In this document: positions 17,275-25,841 of the stretch, in pieces
Numbering within the stretch: position 1 is the stretch's first letter
Layout: the number at the start of each line of letters is the position of its first letter
Assembly (NCBI GenBank): GCA_023384095.1
Contig: JAHDXT010000009.1
Span: forward strand, 1 to 64,000
DNA: 64,000 bases
Source: Hyphomicrobiaceae bacterium
GTDB lineage: Bacteria > Pseudomonadota > Alphaproteobacteria > Rhizobiales > Hyphomicrobiaceae
Direction: 5' to 3'
Position numbers and translations under genes: made by a program
Notes under the pieces: generated by a model
Seen by the model: only the letters and a program-made list of their open reading frames with translations
The model's database searches: none
What the model was told of the DNA's origin: nothing

Positions 17275-18648
17275 TCAGGCCAGCCAGGTAGTCTTCAGCC
17301 AGTTTGCCGCCGCAGTCGACTCGTTGTGCGATGAGCCGGGCTTCGGCCAGCTCGGGGGCGCAGTGATGTCCCGGATGGGAATCGTGAGGATCGAGTTGGG
17401 ATCCCAGATCGGGAAGTCGTATTTGGGATCGTTCTTCGTCATCCCGATTACGGTGTCCTTGTAACCTTGATGATTGTCGGGCCTGATGTAGAGATAGCCC
17501 GCCGGCGTATCCATTCCCATGCCTTCGAGCATGGCAATGATGGCATCGTCGTCCGGCCAGCCGCCAGCGAGGAAGTTGGCTTTCTCGACGGCAGCCTTGA
17601 GCAGATAAAGTGCCGAGTAGGCACCATCGGACTCGAAGCTCGGATATTCGTTCCAGCGCTTGAAATAGCGCTCGACGAACGAGTCGTTGATCGGCCAGCG
17701 CCCCTTCGCCGGGAACGTGAAGAAATAGTTCGCGTGCGCGCCGGCGAGGACGCCCTCGGGATGGTCCTTGCCGATGGCATGCGGCTGCCCGCCGAAGGCG
17801 AGCGTCGTTGCCACCTTCATCTTGTCGAACAGGCCATAGCGCAGCGCCTGCTTGTAGAAGGCCACATAGTCGCCGCCCCACACGCCGCAGATCAATACGT
17901 CCGGCTTGTCGGAAATCAGCTTGGTTATGTGCGCGGTGAAGTCGGTCGTGCCCAACTTCGGCCAGGACTCGGAGACGAGTTGCGCTCCGGGCACGAGCTT
18001 CTGATAGGCGAGCATGAAATGCTCATGCACGTTGCGGCCGTAGCTGTAGTCTGGCTGGATCGAGGCGACCCGCTTGGCTTCGGGCCAGGCCTTGGCCGCG
18101 CCGACGGCTGACGTGACGCCGTCCGCAGACTGGATGTTGGTCACACGGAAAACGTACTTCGGATTGGGCACCGCCTTGTCGAAGAGGAAATCGGTGCAGC
18201 CGTCGTTGAACAACGTCAACACCCCAAGCTCCTCGGCGACAGGGCCAAGAGCCGGCGTATTGCCGCTGGAGACGACGCCCGTGAAGAGGTCGATTTTTTC
18301 GGAGAGCTTCATGCGACGAAGCTCTTTCACATTCGCGTCGGTGCCGGCAGCCTCGTCGGCGATGATCGTCTCGACCTTCCGCTTGCCCAGCAGGCCACCT
18401 TCGGCGTTGATCTCCTCGGCCGCCAGCAGATGGCCTTTCCGGCCGGGCTCGCCCAGGAGATTGGCGGGGCCGGTCAGAAACGTGATGTGGCCAGTCTTAA
18501 ATGGCTTGTCGGGGATATTGCCTTTCGGCTTGAAAGCGGCATGCGCTGGCCGCGGTCCGGCGAAATAGGTGGCCGGCACCGCTGTCGCGGCAGCAGCCAT
18601 CGCCCCGATGCTGTTCAGGAATGTCCTGCGGTCTACCGGATTTTTCAT
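17275..18648 (-). CDS. ABC transporter substrate-binding protein, TAT-exported (Liv/amide type)
   Basis: A 456-aa periplasmic binding protein of the Peripla_BP_6 group and first gene of the operon. Start ATG 18648 has GGAGGAATCTG directly upstream; an earlier ATG at 18678 lacks this. The N-terminus NPVDRRTFLNSIGAMAAAAT is a twin-arginine signal, with cleavage near AHA-AFK, so the protein is folded before export. The binding lobes show DKPFKTGHITFLTGP, GVVSSGNTPAL and PDYSYGRNVHEHF. The sequence is closest in feel to amide/urea or aromatic-compound binding members, but the ligand cannot be named. Confidence 0.9.
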   Translation of the reverse strand: MKNPVDRRTFLNSIGAMAAAATAVPATYFAGPRPAHAAFKPKGNIPDKPFKTGHITFLTGPANLLGEPGRKGHLLAAEEINAEGGLLGKRKVETIIADEAAGTDANVKELRRMKLSEKIDLFTGVVSSGNTPALGPVAEELGVLTLFNDGCTDFLFDKAVPNPKYVFRVTNIQSADGVTSAVGAAKAWPEAKRVASIQPDYSYGRNVHEHFMLAYQKLVPGAQLVSESWPKLGTTDFTAHITKLISDKPDVLICGVWGGDYVAFYKQALRYGLFDKMKVATTLAFGGQPHAIGKDHPEGVLAGAHANYFFTFPAKGRWPINDSFVERYFKRWNEYPSFESDGAYSALYLLKAAVEKANFLAGGWPDDDAIIAMLEGMGMDTPAGYLYIRPDNHQGYKDTVIGMTKNDPKYDFPIWDPNSILTIPIRDITAPPSWPKPGSSHNESTAAANWLKTTWLA

Positions 18649-18881
18649 CAGATTCCTCCCTGAATCCAACATGGACAAATCGTCAGGTATAGGCCGTTCA
18701 GACGGCTTCTTATGTGAACATTAGCACTCCGGCGCCGCCGGAGTCACCATCTGTGCTGAACGAGAGAGGCTGGCAAGAAAACAGCCGGCATATATCGGCC
18801 GGTACGGCAGGACGGCTGCCGGCGGGTTTTCGAAAGCGTCTCACCTGAACGAAGTCGTCGATCCCGAGCGCCTCGGGAGCC

Positions 18882-19415
18882 TCAGCGCCTGGCGGTAAGG
18901 CTGCGGTCCAGCCGTTGGGCCATCCTGAGATGCTCCTCGAGGACGGGCAGCACCTGCCGGGCGGCTTGCCTCACCTGCTCGTTTTGCCCGGCTCGCACAT
19001 AGGCGCGGTGCAGCGCTACGGCATTCACGTGCGCCTCGACCTGCGAGTCGATGTAGGTCGTCTCGAACGCCGGCCGGCGAGCGTTGCGGACCGCGGCGAG
19101 CAGGCGCAAATGGCGGGCATCGAGGGTTGCTGGCTGCGAGGTTGGACCTGCCGCCCGGGCTGCCGCCCGCAACTGGCGATCCGCCTGCCGGTGGTCGGCG
19201 ATCATCCGGCGGGCGAAGGTCCTCACCTCAGGACTGGGCGACCGGGTGAGCGCAAGCTGGCTCGATTGGATCTCGAAACGGTTGCCGGCGCTCGCCTCCC
19301 GGACGAACCGGCCCGTGCTCATCGCCGGGGCGGCGGCATTCTCGCTCGCCCGCTGTGCGGATGCAGGCGGGATCGAGCAGGCGATCAGCAGGATCGCGAT
19401 CAGATGCTTGAGCAT
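18882..19415 (-). CDS. Exported DUF4142 protein
   Basis: A 177-aa secreted protein. A signal peptide (MLKHLIAILLIACSIPPASA) precedes a helical DUF4142 domain (residues about 35-175) related to ferritin-like bundles: FVREASAGNRFEIQSSQLAL, SPEVRTFARRMIADHRQADRQL and a C-terminal helix pair. Members of this family occur in general-stress regulons of alphaproteobacteria. A candidate EcfG promoter lies 36 bases upstream. Function in the envelope is unknown. Confidence 0.88.
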   Translation of the reverse strand: MLKHLIAILLIACSIPPASAQRASENAAAPAMSTGRFVREASAGNRFEIQSSQLALTRSPSPEVRTFARRMIADHRQADRQLRAAARAAGPTSQPATLDARHLRLLAAVRNARRPAFETTYIDSQVEAHVNAVALHRAYVRAGQNEQVRQAARQVLPVLEEHLRMAQRLDRSLTARR

Positions 19416-19451
19416 GACTGGCCTCCAGGCGTCGCATCGATTGGAGCGCGT

Positions 19452-19476
19452 AACCTGCCAGTCGAGGCTTCGTTCC
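19452..19476 (-). promoter_or_regulatory. Candidate sigma-EcfG promoter of the DUF4142 gene
   Basis: On the minus strand GGAAC (19476-19472), a 16-base spacer and GGTT (19455-19452), ending 36 bases before the DUF4142 start. One base differs from GGAAC-N16/17-CGTT. Position and spacing are those expected of a promoter. Confidence 0.4.
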
Positions 19477-19547
19477 TGAGCAGCCCTTGAAGGTTGGCGC
19501 CGCTGGCGCTAGGTCGAGACTGGAGCGAGAGGGCGAGAGGCGGCGGC

Positions 19548-20792
19548 ATGATCGGCTGGCTTCCCCGGTTGAGCGGCATCGTTGCACGGCAGTGGAGCGA
19601 GCTGTGGAGCGCTGTCCTGGACCCCGCCAAAGGCACGCGCGAGTCGGAAGCCATCGCCGTCGCCGCGCGCAGGAACGCGACGGTCGTCTGGCTGATGGGC
19701 AAGGTGCAGTCCGGCAAGACGTCGATCGTGCGCGCCCTGACCGGCTGCACAGACGCGGAGATCGGCACCGGCTACGCGCCGTGCACACGCACCGCGCGGA
19801 TCTTCGAATATCCCGCCGAGGCGCCTGTCATCCGCTTCCTGGATACGCGCGGACTGGGGGAAACCCACTACGACCCGGCCGAGGACCTGGCCTTCTGCGA
19901 AAGCCAGACGCACCTGAGCATCGCGGTGATGAAGGCGCTCGACCCCCAGCAGGAGGCGATCGTCTCGCTGGTCGGCGGCGTCCGCAGCCGCCGCCCGGGG
20001 TGGCCCGTCATCGTCGCGCAGACCTCGCTGCACGAGGGCTACCCTGCCGGCACGAACCATCCGCCGCATTACGCCTTCGAGCCCGGGTCCGGCCTGCCCG
20101 CCGCGGATGTACCGCCGGAGCTGGTCCGCAGCCTCGCGTTTCAGCGCGGTCTTTTCGAGGGCCTGCCGGGCAAGGGCCCGGTCTCTTTCGTGCCCATCGA
20201 CTTCACGCTGCCGGAGGACGGCTTCAGGCCCGTGAACTACGGGCTCGACGCCTTCGTGTCGGCGCTGCAGGTCGCGGCGCCGGCGGGGCTCGTGGCCGTG
20301 CTCCAGGGCATCCAGTCCGCGACCGGCAACGTGCGCAGCGCGCGCGCCCACCCGCACGTGCTCGGATACGCCACCGTGGCGGCGGCGGCGGACGCGGTGC
20401 CGCTCGCCGGCCTCGTCGCCGTGCCCAGCGTCCAGGCCAAGATGCTGCACAGCCTGGCCGCCATCTACGGCGTGGCCTGGGACAGGCGGACGCTTCGCGA
20501 GTTCGCGAGCTGCTTTGGAACCGGCGCGCTGATCCGCGCCGCCAGCCATCTCGGCATCCGGCAGATCGTCAAGCTGATCCCCGTCTATGGCCAGACCGCG
20601 GGCGCCGTGGCGGCGAGCGCGGCGAGCTTCGCGACGACGTTCGCGCTCGGCAAGGCGGCATGCTATTTTCTCGCCCGCCGCCGATCGGGAGACGTCGACG
20701 TGGCCGGAGTCGCCGCCGTCTACAGCGCTGCCCTCGCCGAGGCTTTCAGCATCGCGTCCCGGCCCGCCGCCGGGCCGGCCGGTCCCCGATGA
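19548..20792 (+). CDS. Membrane-associated GTPase with C-terminal DUF697-like domain
   Basis: A 414-aa P-loop GTPase. Walker A GKVQSGKTS (residues 51-59), G3 motif DTRGLGE (99-105) and a modified G4 region (IVAQTSLHEG in place of NKxD). The C-terminal third, with a glycine/alanine-rich AVPLAGLVAVPSVQAKMLHSLAAIYGV and a second hydrophobic stretch, resembles the DUF697 / YcjF membrane domain. The frame is open from 19494, but ATG 19548 has AGAGG upstream and starts the conserved part. Its stop overlaps the start of a second GTPase gene (ATGA), so both are made together. Role unknown; related GTPases act in envelope or stress functions. Confidence 0.8.
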   Translation: MIGWLPRLSGIVARQWSELWSAVLDPAKGTRESEAIAVAARRNATVVWLMGKVQSGKTSIVRALTGCTDAEIGTGYAPCTRTARIFEYPAEAPVIRFLDTRGLGETHYDPAEDLAFCESQTHLSIAVMKALDPQQEAIVSLVGGVRSRRPGWPVIVAQTSLHEGYPAGTNHPPHYAFEPGSGLPAADVPPELVRSLAFQRGLFEGLPGKGPVSFVPIDFTLPEDGFRPVNYGLDAFVSALQVAAPAGLVAVLQGIQSATGNVRSARAHPHVLGYATVAAAADAVPLAGLVAVPSVQAKMLHSLAAIYGVAWDRRTLREFASCFGTGALIRAASHLGIRQIVKLIPVYGQTAGAVAASAASFATTFALGKAACYFLARRRSGDVDVAGVAAVYSAALAEAFSIASRPAAGPAGPR

Positions 20793-22324
20793 GCCTGCGC
20801 GGTCCCGCAAGCCTGTACGTGCGCGGCGCGATGCTGGCCGTGGCCGTCCTGCTGCCGCTGCTGTCGCTCGTCGTCCTCGGCAGCCTGTGGCTGTGGCAGT
20901 CCGGCTATCTGCTGCACTGGGCTCTTGCCGCCTGCGGCGTTACCGCGGTCGTCTATATCGTCCAGCTCACCGGACTGCGGCGCTTCGAGAAGACCACGGC
21001 CCCGCCGCCGCCGGCGCCCGAGGAACTGCCCGACGCGGGCTGGACGCCGCTCGAGCAGGCCGCGTGGGACGACGTCATCGAGATCACCCGCTCGCTCGCG
21101 CCGGCCGAGCTCGACAGCCCCGAGGCGGTGCTCGCGCTCGGGCAGCATACCGTGGAAGCCGTGGCGCGCCGCCTGCACCCGGGCGAGCAGGACCCGCTAC
21201 TGCGGTTCACCGTGCCGGAGGCGCTGGCCCTCGTCGAGCGGGTCAGCGGCGAGCTCAGGCCATTCTTCCGCGACAACATCCCGCTCGGAGACCAGATCAC
21301 CGTCGGCCAGTTCATCAGACTATATGGCTGGCGCTCGATGATCGACTACGCGGAGCGGGCTTACGATTTGTGGCGCATCGTGCGGCTGCTCAATCCGGTG
21401 AGCGCCGCGACGCACGAGATCCGCGATCAGTTCTCGCGCCGGATGTACGAGATCGGCCGCGAGCACATCATCCGCAAGCTCGCGGAGCGGTTTGTCGAGG
21501 AGGTCGGCCGCGCCGCCATCGATCTTTACGGCGGACGGCTCAGGATCACGCCGGAGGAGCTGGATCAGCACGTCACGGCGGCGACACGGCGCGACCAGGC
21601 CGAGATGGCCGCCCGCACGGCCGAGCCGCTGCGCCTCCTGGTTGCGGGCCAGGTCAACGCGGGCAAGTCGAGCCTCGTCAATGCACTCTCCGAGGAGGTC
21701 CACGCCGCGGTCGACACGCTGCCGGCGACGCCCTCGTTCCGCGCCTACGAGCTGCGGCGGGAAGGCTTGCCCGCCGCGCTCATCATCGACAGCCCGGGCC
21801 TGCAGGGCGGATCGGAGGAGGCGGCCCAGCTCATCGAGGCGGCCGGCGAAAGCGATCTCATCGTCTGGGTGGTCGATGCGAGCCGGGCGGACCGCGAGCA
21901 CGACCGGGCCGCCCTGGAGGAGGTGCGGCGATACTTCACCGAGCGGCCCAACCGCCGCCGCCCGCCGATGCTGCTGGTGCTGAGCCACATCGACCGGCTC
22001 CGGCCGTTCCAGGAGTGGTCGCCGCCCTACGACCTCGAAGCGGGCAGGCAGCCCAAGGCCCGGTCGATCCGCGCCGCCATGGAAACCGTCGGCGCCGAGC
22101 TCGGCTTCGCTCTCGGCGACATCATCCCCGCGTGCCTCGACGACAACGTGGGCCTCTACAATATCGATGCCGTCTGGAGCCGGATCGCCGCGCTGCTGCC
22201 CGAGGCGCAGCGCGCCCAACTGGTGCGCCGCCTCGGCGGGCTCAAGGGACAGTTCGACTGGGGCCGGCTCTGGCAGCAGGCCCGCAACGCCGGCCGCGTC
22301 ATCTCGCGCGTGGTGGTGCGGTAG
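20789..22324 (+). CDS. Membrane-anchored Era-like GTPase
   Basis: A 511-aa GTPase translationally coupled to the one before it. Two N-terminal transmembrane helices (about 12-36 and 42-62) are followed by a linker rich in Pro, an alpha-helical region (about 90-270) and the G domain: Walker A AGQVNAGKSS (286-295), G3 DSPGL near residue 334 and LSHIDRL near 398 in the G4 position, where SHID replaces the usual NKxD. A long open frame runs through the upstream gene, but ATG 20789 fits the overlap. The altered G4 is seen in this GTPase family and may lower guanine specificity. Probably forms a functional pair with the preceding GTPase at the inner membrane. Confidence 0.82.
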   Translation: MSLRGPASLYVRGAMLAVAVLLPLLSLVVLGSLWLWQSGYLLHWALAACGVTAVVYIVQLTGLRRFEKTTAPPPPAPEELPDAGWTPLEQAAWDDVIEITRSLAPAELDSPEAVLALGQHTVEAVARRLHPGEQDPLLRFTVPEALALVERVSGELRPFFRDNIPLGDQITVGQFIRLYGWRSMIDYAERAYDLWRIVRLLNPVSAATHEIRDQFSRRMYEIGREHIIRKLAERFVEEVGRAAIDLYGGRLRITPEELDQHVTAATRRDQAEMAARTAEPLRLLVAGQVNAGKSSLVNALSEEVHAAVDTLPATPSFRAYELRREGLPAALIIDSPGLQGGSEEAAQLIEAAGESDLIVWVVDASRADREHDRAALEEVRRYFTERPNRRRPPMLLVLSHIDRLRPFQEWSPPYDLEAGRQPKARSIRAAMETVGAELGFALGDIIPACLDDNVGLYNIDAVWSRIAALLPEAQRAQLVRRLGGLKGQFDWGRLWQQARNAGRVISRVVVR

Positions 22325-22460
22325 GTTCGGGTTCGCCGGTCACCGGCTGCGCCGACCCACGCGGAGCGGGCAATCCGATCGACGACGCTGATCGGGGGTC
22401 AGCCGCTCACCGGCTTTGCCGACCCTCGTTGACGAAACGATTCCCACTGCATACCCACGC

Positions 22461-22545
22461 CGTCATTCCCGCGGAGGCGGGAATCCACGATACGCCGCAG
22501 ATCAGGTGGAGAGTTGCGTGGATGGCCGCCTTCGCGGCCATGGAC
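22461..22545. repeat. REP/MITE-like two-hairpin intergenic repeat
   Basis: Two perfect eight-base-pair stems: attcccgc-ggag-gcgggaat (22466-22485) and atggccgc-cttc-gcggccat (22522-22541). The left arm, gtcattcccgcggaggcggg, matches the common dispersed element with core CGTCATTCCCGC...GCGGGAATCCA found between genes in many proteobacteria. The two arms have the usual mirrored layout. Only one copy is visible in this window. Confidence 0.7.
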
Positions 22546-22600
22546 GGAAGGAAGGGCAAAGGGGACCAGGCGGGACACTGCCCTTCGGCTCAGTTTCGTT

Positions 22601-22619
22601 TCAGACCCGCAGGGTCTGA
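22601..22619. terminator. Hairpin downstream of the aidB-like gene
   Basis: A perfect eight-base-pair stem (tcagaccc paired with gggtctga) with a three-base loop, 31 bases after the minus-strand aidB-like gene. No clear T run follows on the minus strand (the bases after it are mixed), so terminator activity is uncertain. Confidence 0.35.
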
Positions 22620-22649
22620 CCCCCTTCGGCTGGCCCCTGCGCCGGCCGC

Positions 22650-24311
22650 TCAAGGCAACGCCCGCGCCAGGATCGCAGCGGTGTCGGCCCGCTCCAGTCC
22701 TTGCCCGTAGGTCTGTCGCGGCGGCCCGGCGAGACGGGTCGCGATGAACGCGTCGGCCACCTCGGCCGGCGCGTGGGCGCGCAGAATGGCGCCCGCCGCG
22801 GTGAGCGCTAGGCTCTCGAGCAGCGCCCGCGCCCTGGCATCGAGCAGGCGCGGCTCGTGCAGCAGCGCCGCGATCCGCGCGTGCGCCGCTGCGAGCTGGC
22901 GATCATCGCCGATGAGCTGAGCCAGCTCCTGCAGCACCATCTCGGCCGCCTCCGGCTCCCGCTGCAGCACGCGCAGCACGTCGAGCGCCATCACGTTGCC
23001 GGAGCCCTCCCAGATGCTGTTGACCGGAACCTCCCGGTATATGCGCGCGATGCCGTTCTCCTCGACGTAGCCGTTGCCGCCGAGGCACTCCATGGCCTCC
23101 CCGACCAGGAACGGCGCGATCTTGCACACCCAGTACTTGGTCACCGGCGTCATCAGGCGGCGCCAGGCGGCGGCGCGCTCGTCCTCGGCGCGGTCGAAGC
23201 TGCGGGCCAGCCGGAAGGCGAGCGCCGTCGCGGCCTCCACGTCGAGCGCCAGGTCGGCGAGCACGTGCGCCATCAGCGGCTGATCGGCCAGCAGGCGGCC
23301 GAACACCCTGCGATGGCGGGCATGGTGCAGCGCCATGGCGAGCGCCAGCCGCATCAGGCCGGCCGAGGCGACCGCGCAGTCGAGCCGCGTATAGGTGACC
23401 ATCTCGATGATCGCCGGCACGCCGCGGCCCTCCTCCGCGACCAGCCAGCCGTGGGCGCCGTGCAGCTCGAGCTCGGCGGAGGCATTCGAGCGGTTGCCGA
23501 GCTTGTCCTTGAGCCGCTGGAGGCGCAGTGCGTTGACCGTGCCGTCCGGCAGATGGCGCGGGACCAGGAAGCAGGAGAGGCCGCCCGGCGCCTGCGCCAG
23601 CATGAGGAACGCATCGCACATCGGCGCCGACAGGAACCATTTGTGGCCGGCCAGGACGTACTCCCCGCCCGGGCCGCCGTTGCCGACCGGCTCGGCGGCC
23701 GTGGTGTTGGCCCGGACGTCCGTCCCGCCCTGCTTCTCGGTCATGCCCATGCCGATCGTGACCGAGCGCTTCTCGGCGGCGGGCCTGAACGCCGGGTCGT
23801 AGCTGCGCGACAGGATGCGCGGCACCCAAGCGTCCGCCAGCTCGGGCTGCAGCCGGATGGTCGGCACCGCCGCGTTGGTCATGGTCAGCGGGCAGCAGTG
23901 GCCCGCCTCCATCTGCGCCGTCATGTAGAAGGCGCCGGCGCGGGCCACATTGACGCCGGGTCGCGCGCCGCCGGTCCCGTCGTCCTCCCACGACCCGCAG
24001 TGCAGCCCGGCGGCCATGCTCTGCGCCATGCAGTCGTGATAGGCGGGGTGGAACTCCACGGTATCGCGGCGGCGGCCCTTGGCGTCGTGGGTCATGAGAC
24101 GGGGCGGGAACTCGTTGGCGATCCGGCCGCGCTCGAGCGCCTCGGCGCTGCCGCAGAGCGCACCGTATGCGGCAAGCTGCTTCAGCGCGTGCGCGGCCCC
24201 TTCGCGCACGACCGCCTCCTGCAGCGCCGCGTCGGTCGTGAAAAGGTTGACGTCGGCGAACGGCGGCGACTGGTTGGCGACCTCGTCGGTCGGGACGTAT
24301 GGGTCCATCAT
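22650..24311 (-). CDS. aidB: AidB-like acyl-CoA dehydrogenase family protein
   Basis: A 553-aa flavoprotein of the acyl-CoA dehydrogenase superfamily, most like AidB of the adaptive response to alkylation. AidB-typical features are VANQSPPFADVNLFTTD at the N-terminus, MTEKQGGTDVRANTT at the flavin site, and YREVPVNSIWEGSGNVMALD near the C-terminus. Start is ATG 24311 or ATG 24308; the longer frame to 24407 lacks homology. In E. coli AidB binds DNA and FAD and protects against alkylation. No ada or alkB gene is nearby, so a link to the alkylation response here is only by family. Confidence 0.85.
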   Translation of the reverse strand: MMDPYVPTDEVANQSPPFADVNLFTTDAALQEAVVREGAAHALKQLAAYGALCGSAEALERGRIANEFPPRLMTHDAKGRRRDTVEFHPAYHDCMAQSMAAGLHCGSWEDDGTGGARPGVNVARAGAFYMTAQMEAGHCCPLTMTNAAVPTIRLQPELADAWVPRILSRSYDPAFRPAAEKRSVTIGMGMTEKQGGTDVRANTTAAEPVGNGGPGGEYVLAGHKWFLSAPMCDAFLMLAQAPGGLSCFLVPRHLPDGTVNALRLQRLKDKLGNRSNASAELELHGAHGWLVAEEGRGVPAIIEMVTYTRLDCAVASAGLMRLALAMALHHARHRRVFGRLLADQPLMAHVLADLALDVEAATALAFRLARSFDRAEDERAAAWRRLMTPVTKYWVCKIAPFLVGEAMECLGGNGYVEENGIARIYREVPVNSIWEGSGNVMALDVLRVLQREPEAAEMVLQELAQLIGDDRQLAAAHARIAALLHEPRLLDARARALLESLALTAAGAILRAHAPAEVADAFIATRLAGPPRQTYGQGLERADTAAILARALP

Positions 24312-24450
24312 GGCGATCCGGGCTTCTATCTCTACCGCGCCCTTCCCCAGCAAGTGGGAGGGAGGCCACGGCATCATAACCGAGCCGGGCGGGCCGCCGC
24401 GATACAAACCGCGCCTCGAGGATCGCTCTCACGGCCCGGCGGCGAAGCCG

Positions 24451-24939
24451 TCACGCTATCGCTTTCATCCGGTCGAGCGCGGACTGCAGAATGATCGTGG
24501 CGGCGACCTTGTCGATCACCTCGCCGCGGCGCTTGCGGCTCCTGTCGGCCTCGATCAGCATGCGCTCGGCGGCGGCCGTCGACAGGCGCTCGTCCCACAG
24601 CAGGATGGGCAGCGGCGACAGCCCGTTGAGGTTGCGGGCGAAGGCGCGCGTCGCCTGCGCCCGCGGGCCCTCGCTGCCGTCGAGATTGCGTGGCAGCCCG
24701 AGGACGATGCCACCGGCATCCTGCCCGGCGGCGATCTCCATCAGGCGGGCGGCATCCGCCTTGAATTTCGTCCGCGAGATCGTCTCGAAAGCCGAAGCGA
24801 TGGTGCGTGTCACGTCGGACAGCGCCACTCCGATCGTCTTGGCGCCGAGATCGAGACCCAGCAGGCGCTTGCCAAGGTCCAGGCGCGCGGCGAACGCCGC
24901 GGCATCGGTCGATGTCCCGCCCATCAGCTTCTCAGGCAC
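24451..24939 (-). CDS. ruvX: YqgF/RuvX-type putative pre-16S rRNA nuclease
   Basis: A 162-aa RNase H-fold nuclease, long called Holliday junction resolvase homologue and now linked to 16S rRNA 5' end maturation. Conserved motifs are LGLDLGAKTIGVALSD (first catalytic Asp), VLGLPRNLDGSEGPRA, LWDERLSTAAAERML (catalytic Glu) and DKVAATIILQSAL (final Asp). The N-terminus is about 25 residues longer than usual, so a later start is possible. It lies downstream of the divergent UPF0173 hydrolase gene. Confidence 0.92.
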   Translation of the reverse strand: MPEKLMGGTSTDAAAFAARLDLGKRLLGLDLGAKTIGVALSDVTRTIASAFETISRTKFKADAARLMEIAAGQDAGGIVLGLPRNLDGSEGPRAQATRAFARNLNGLSPLPILLWDERLSTAAAERMLIEADRSRKRRGEVIDKVAATIILQSALDRMKAIA

Positions 24940-25040
24940 CTCGGCTGGCCTCCGCGGGATCGGGAGGGTTGTTGCTTGCAGAACCCGCCTTATACTGCGT
25001 GCGACACTGGAAAGTCGCCCTGAATGGGAGGCAGCACTCC

Positions 25041-25733
25041 ATGAGAATCACCTGGTTCGGCCATTCGTGCTTCCGGATCGAGACCGGCGGCAGCGTCCTC
25101 CTGATCGATCCCTTCCTCAAGGGCAACCCGACCTTCGAGAAGTCGGGCATCGCCTGGGACGAGGCGACGCGTGGCGTCACGCACGTCGCGCTGACGCACG
25201 GCCACGACGACCACGTCGGGGATGCCGCCGAGGTCTGCAAGGCCAGAGACGCGACGCTGTTCGCAGTGTTCGAGCTCGCCATGCACGTGCAGTCGAAGGG
25301 CGCCCAGAAGCTCGAGCCGATGAATACCGGCGGCACCGTCCACTCGGCAGACTTCGACCTGACGTTCACGCAGGCGCTGCATTCCTCGTCGTCGGGCGGG
25401 GTCTATCTCGGCAATCCGTGCGGCATCGTCCTGCGGACCAAGGAGGGCAAGACGGTCTACCACATGGGCGACACCGACATGTTCGCCGGCATGGCGCTCA
25501 TCGACGAGCTCTACCAGCCGGCGGTCGGCATCGTGCCGATCGGCGACCGCTTCACCATGGGCGCGCGCTCGGCGGCCTTCGCGTGCAAGAAGTTCTTCCG
25601 TTTCAGCACCGTGCTGCCCTGCCACTACGGCACGTTCCCGGGCATGCTCGATGCGACCGCCGACGCCTTCGTTTCGGAGATGGCGGGCCAGAACGTGGTG
25701 GTGCCGCGCGTCGGCGAGCCCGTCACGGTGTAG
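25041..25733 (+). CDS. UPF0173-type metal-dependent hydrolase
   Basis: A 230-aa metallo-beta-lactamase fold enzyme of the UPF0173/UlaG-like group. It begins MRITWFGHSCFRIE and carries the zinc motif THGHDDHVGD, the bridging Asp of HMGDTDMF and a late His in LPCHYGTFP. The frame is open upstream, but ATG 25041 has GGGAGG upstream and starts the fold. Substrate unknown; the family is often annotated simply as metal-dependent hydrolase. A tandem duplication begins within its stop codon. Confidence 0.9.
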   Translation: MRITWFGHSCFRIETGGSVLLIDPFLKGNPTFEKSGIAWDEATRGVTHVALTHGHDDHVGDAAEVCKARDATLFAVFELAMHVQSKGAQKLEPMNTGGTVHSADFDLTFTQALHSSSSGGVYLGNPCGIVLRTKEGKTVYHMGDTDMFAGMALIDELYQPAVGIVPIGDRFTMGARSAAFACKKFFRFSTVLPCHYGTFPGMLDATADAFVSEMAGQNVVVPRVGEPVTV

Positions 25734-25758
25734 CCGGAGCCCCAGGCCGGAGCCCCAG
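25733..25758. repeat. Perfect 13-base tandem duplication
   Basis: Two adjacent copies of gccggagccccag; the first base is the last base of the UPF0173 stop codon. It looks like a recent replication slippage event with no effect on coding. Confidence 0.85.
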
Positions 25759-25841
25759 GGAACGCCCGCACCGGCCGCAGGGCCGATCGCGTCCGATCAC
25801 GGCCGCTGCAAGGGGCAGCGGCGTCGCCAGCAGGAGAGCGA

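Larger units (their letters stand above)
22325..22649. other. Gene-free region with palindromic repeats
   Basis: About 325 bases between convergent genes hold no credible gene. It contains two near copies of a caccggctttgccgaccc-like segment (about 22340-22360 and 22407-22426), a two-hairpin palindromic repeat (22461-22545) and one more hairpin (22601-22619). Reading frames across it are products of the repeat. Confidence 0.75.

Noticed and set aside
19487-20788. Upstream extension of the second GTPase frame
   Set aside because: Shadow of the first GTPase gene in another frame; composition is Arg/Pro-rich and unlike the GTPase.
22399-22653. Small minus-strand frame over the palindromic repeat
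   Set aside because: Its product (with VDSRLRGNDG) is the typical false translation of this dispersed repeat.
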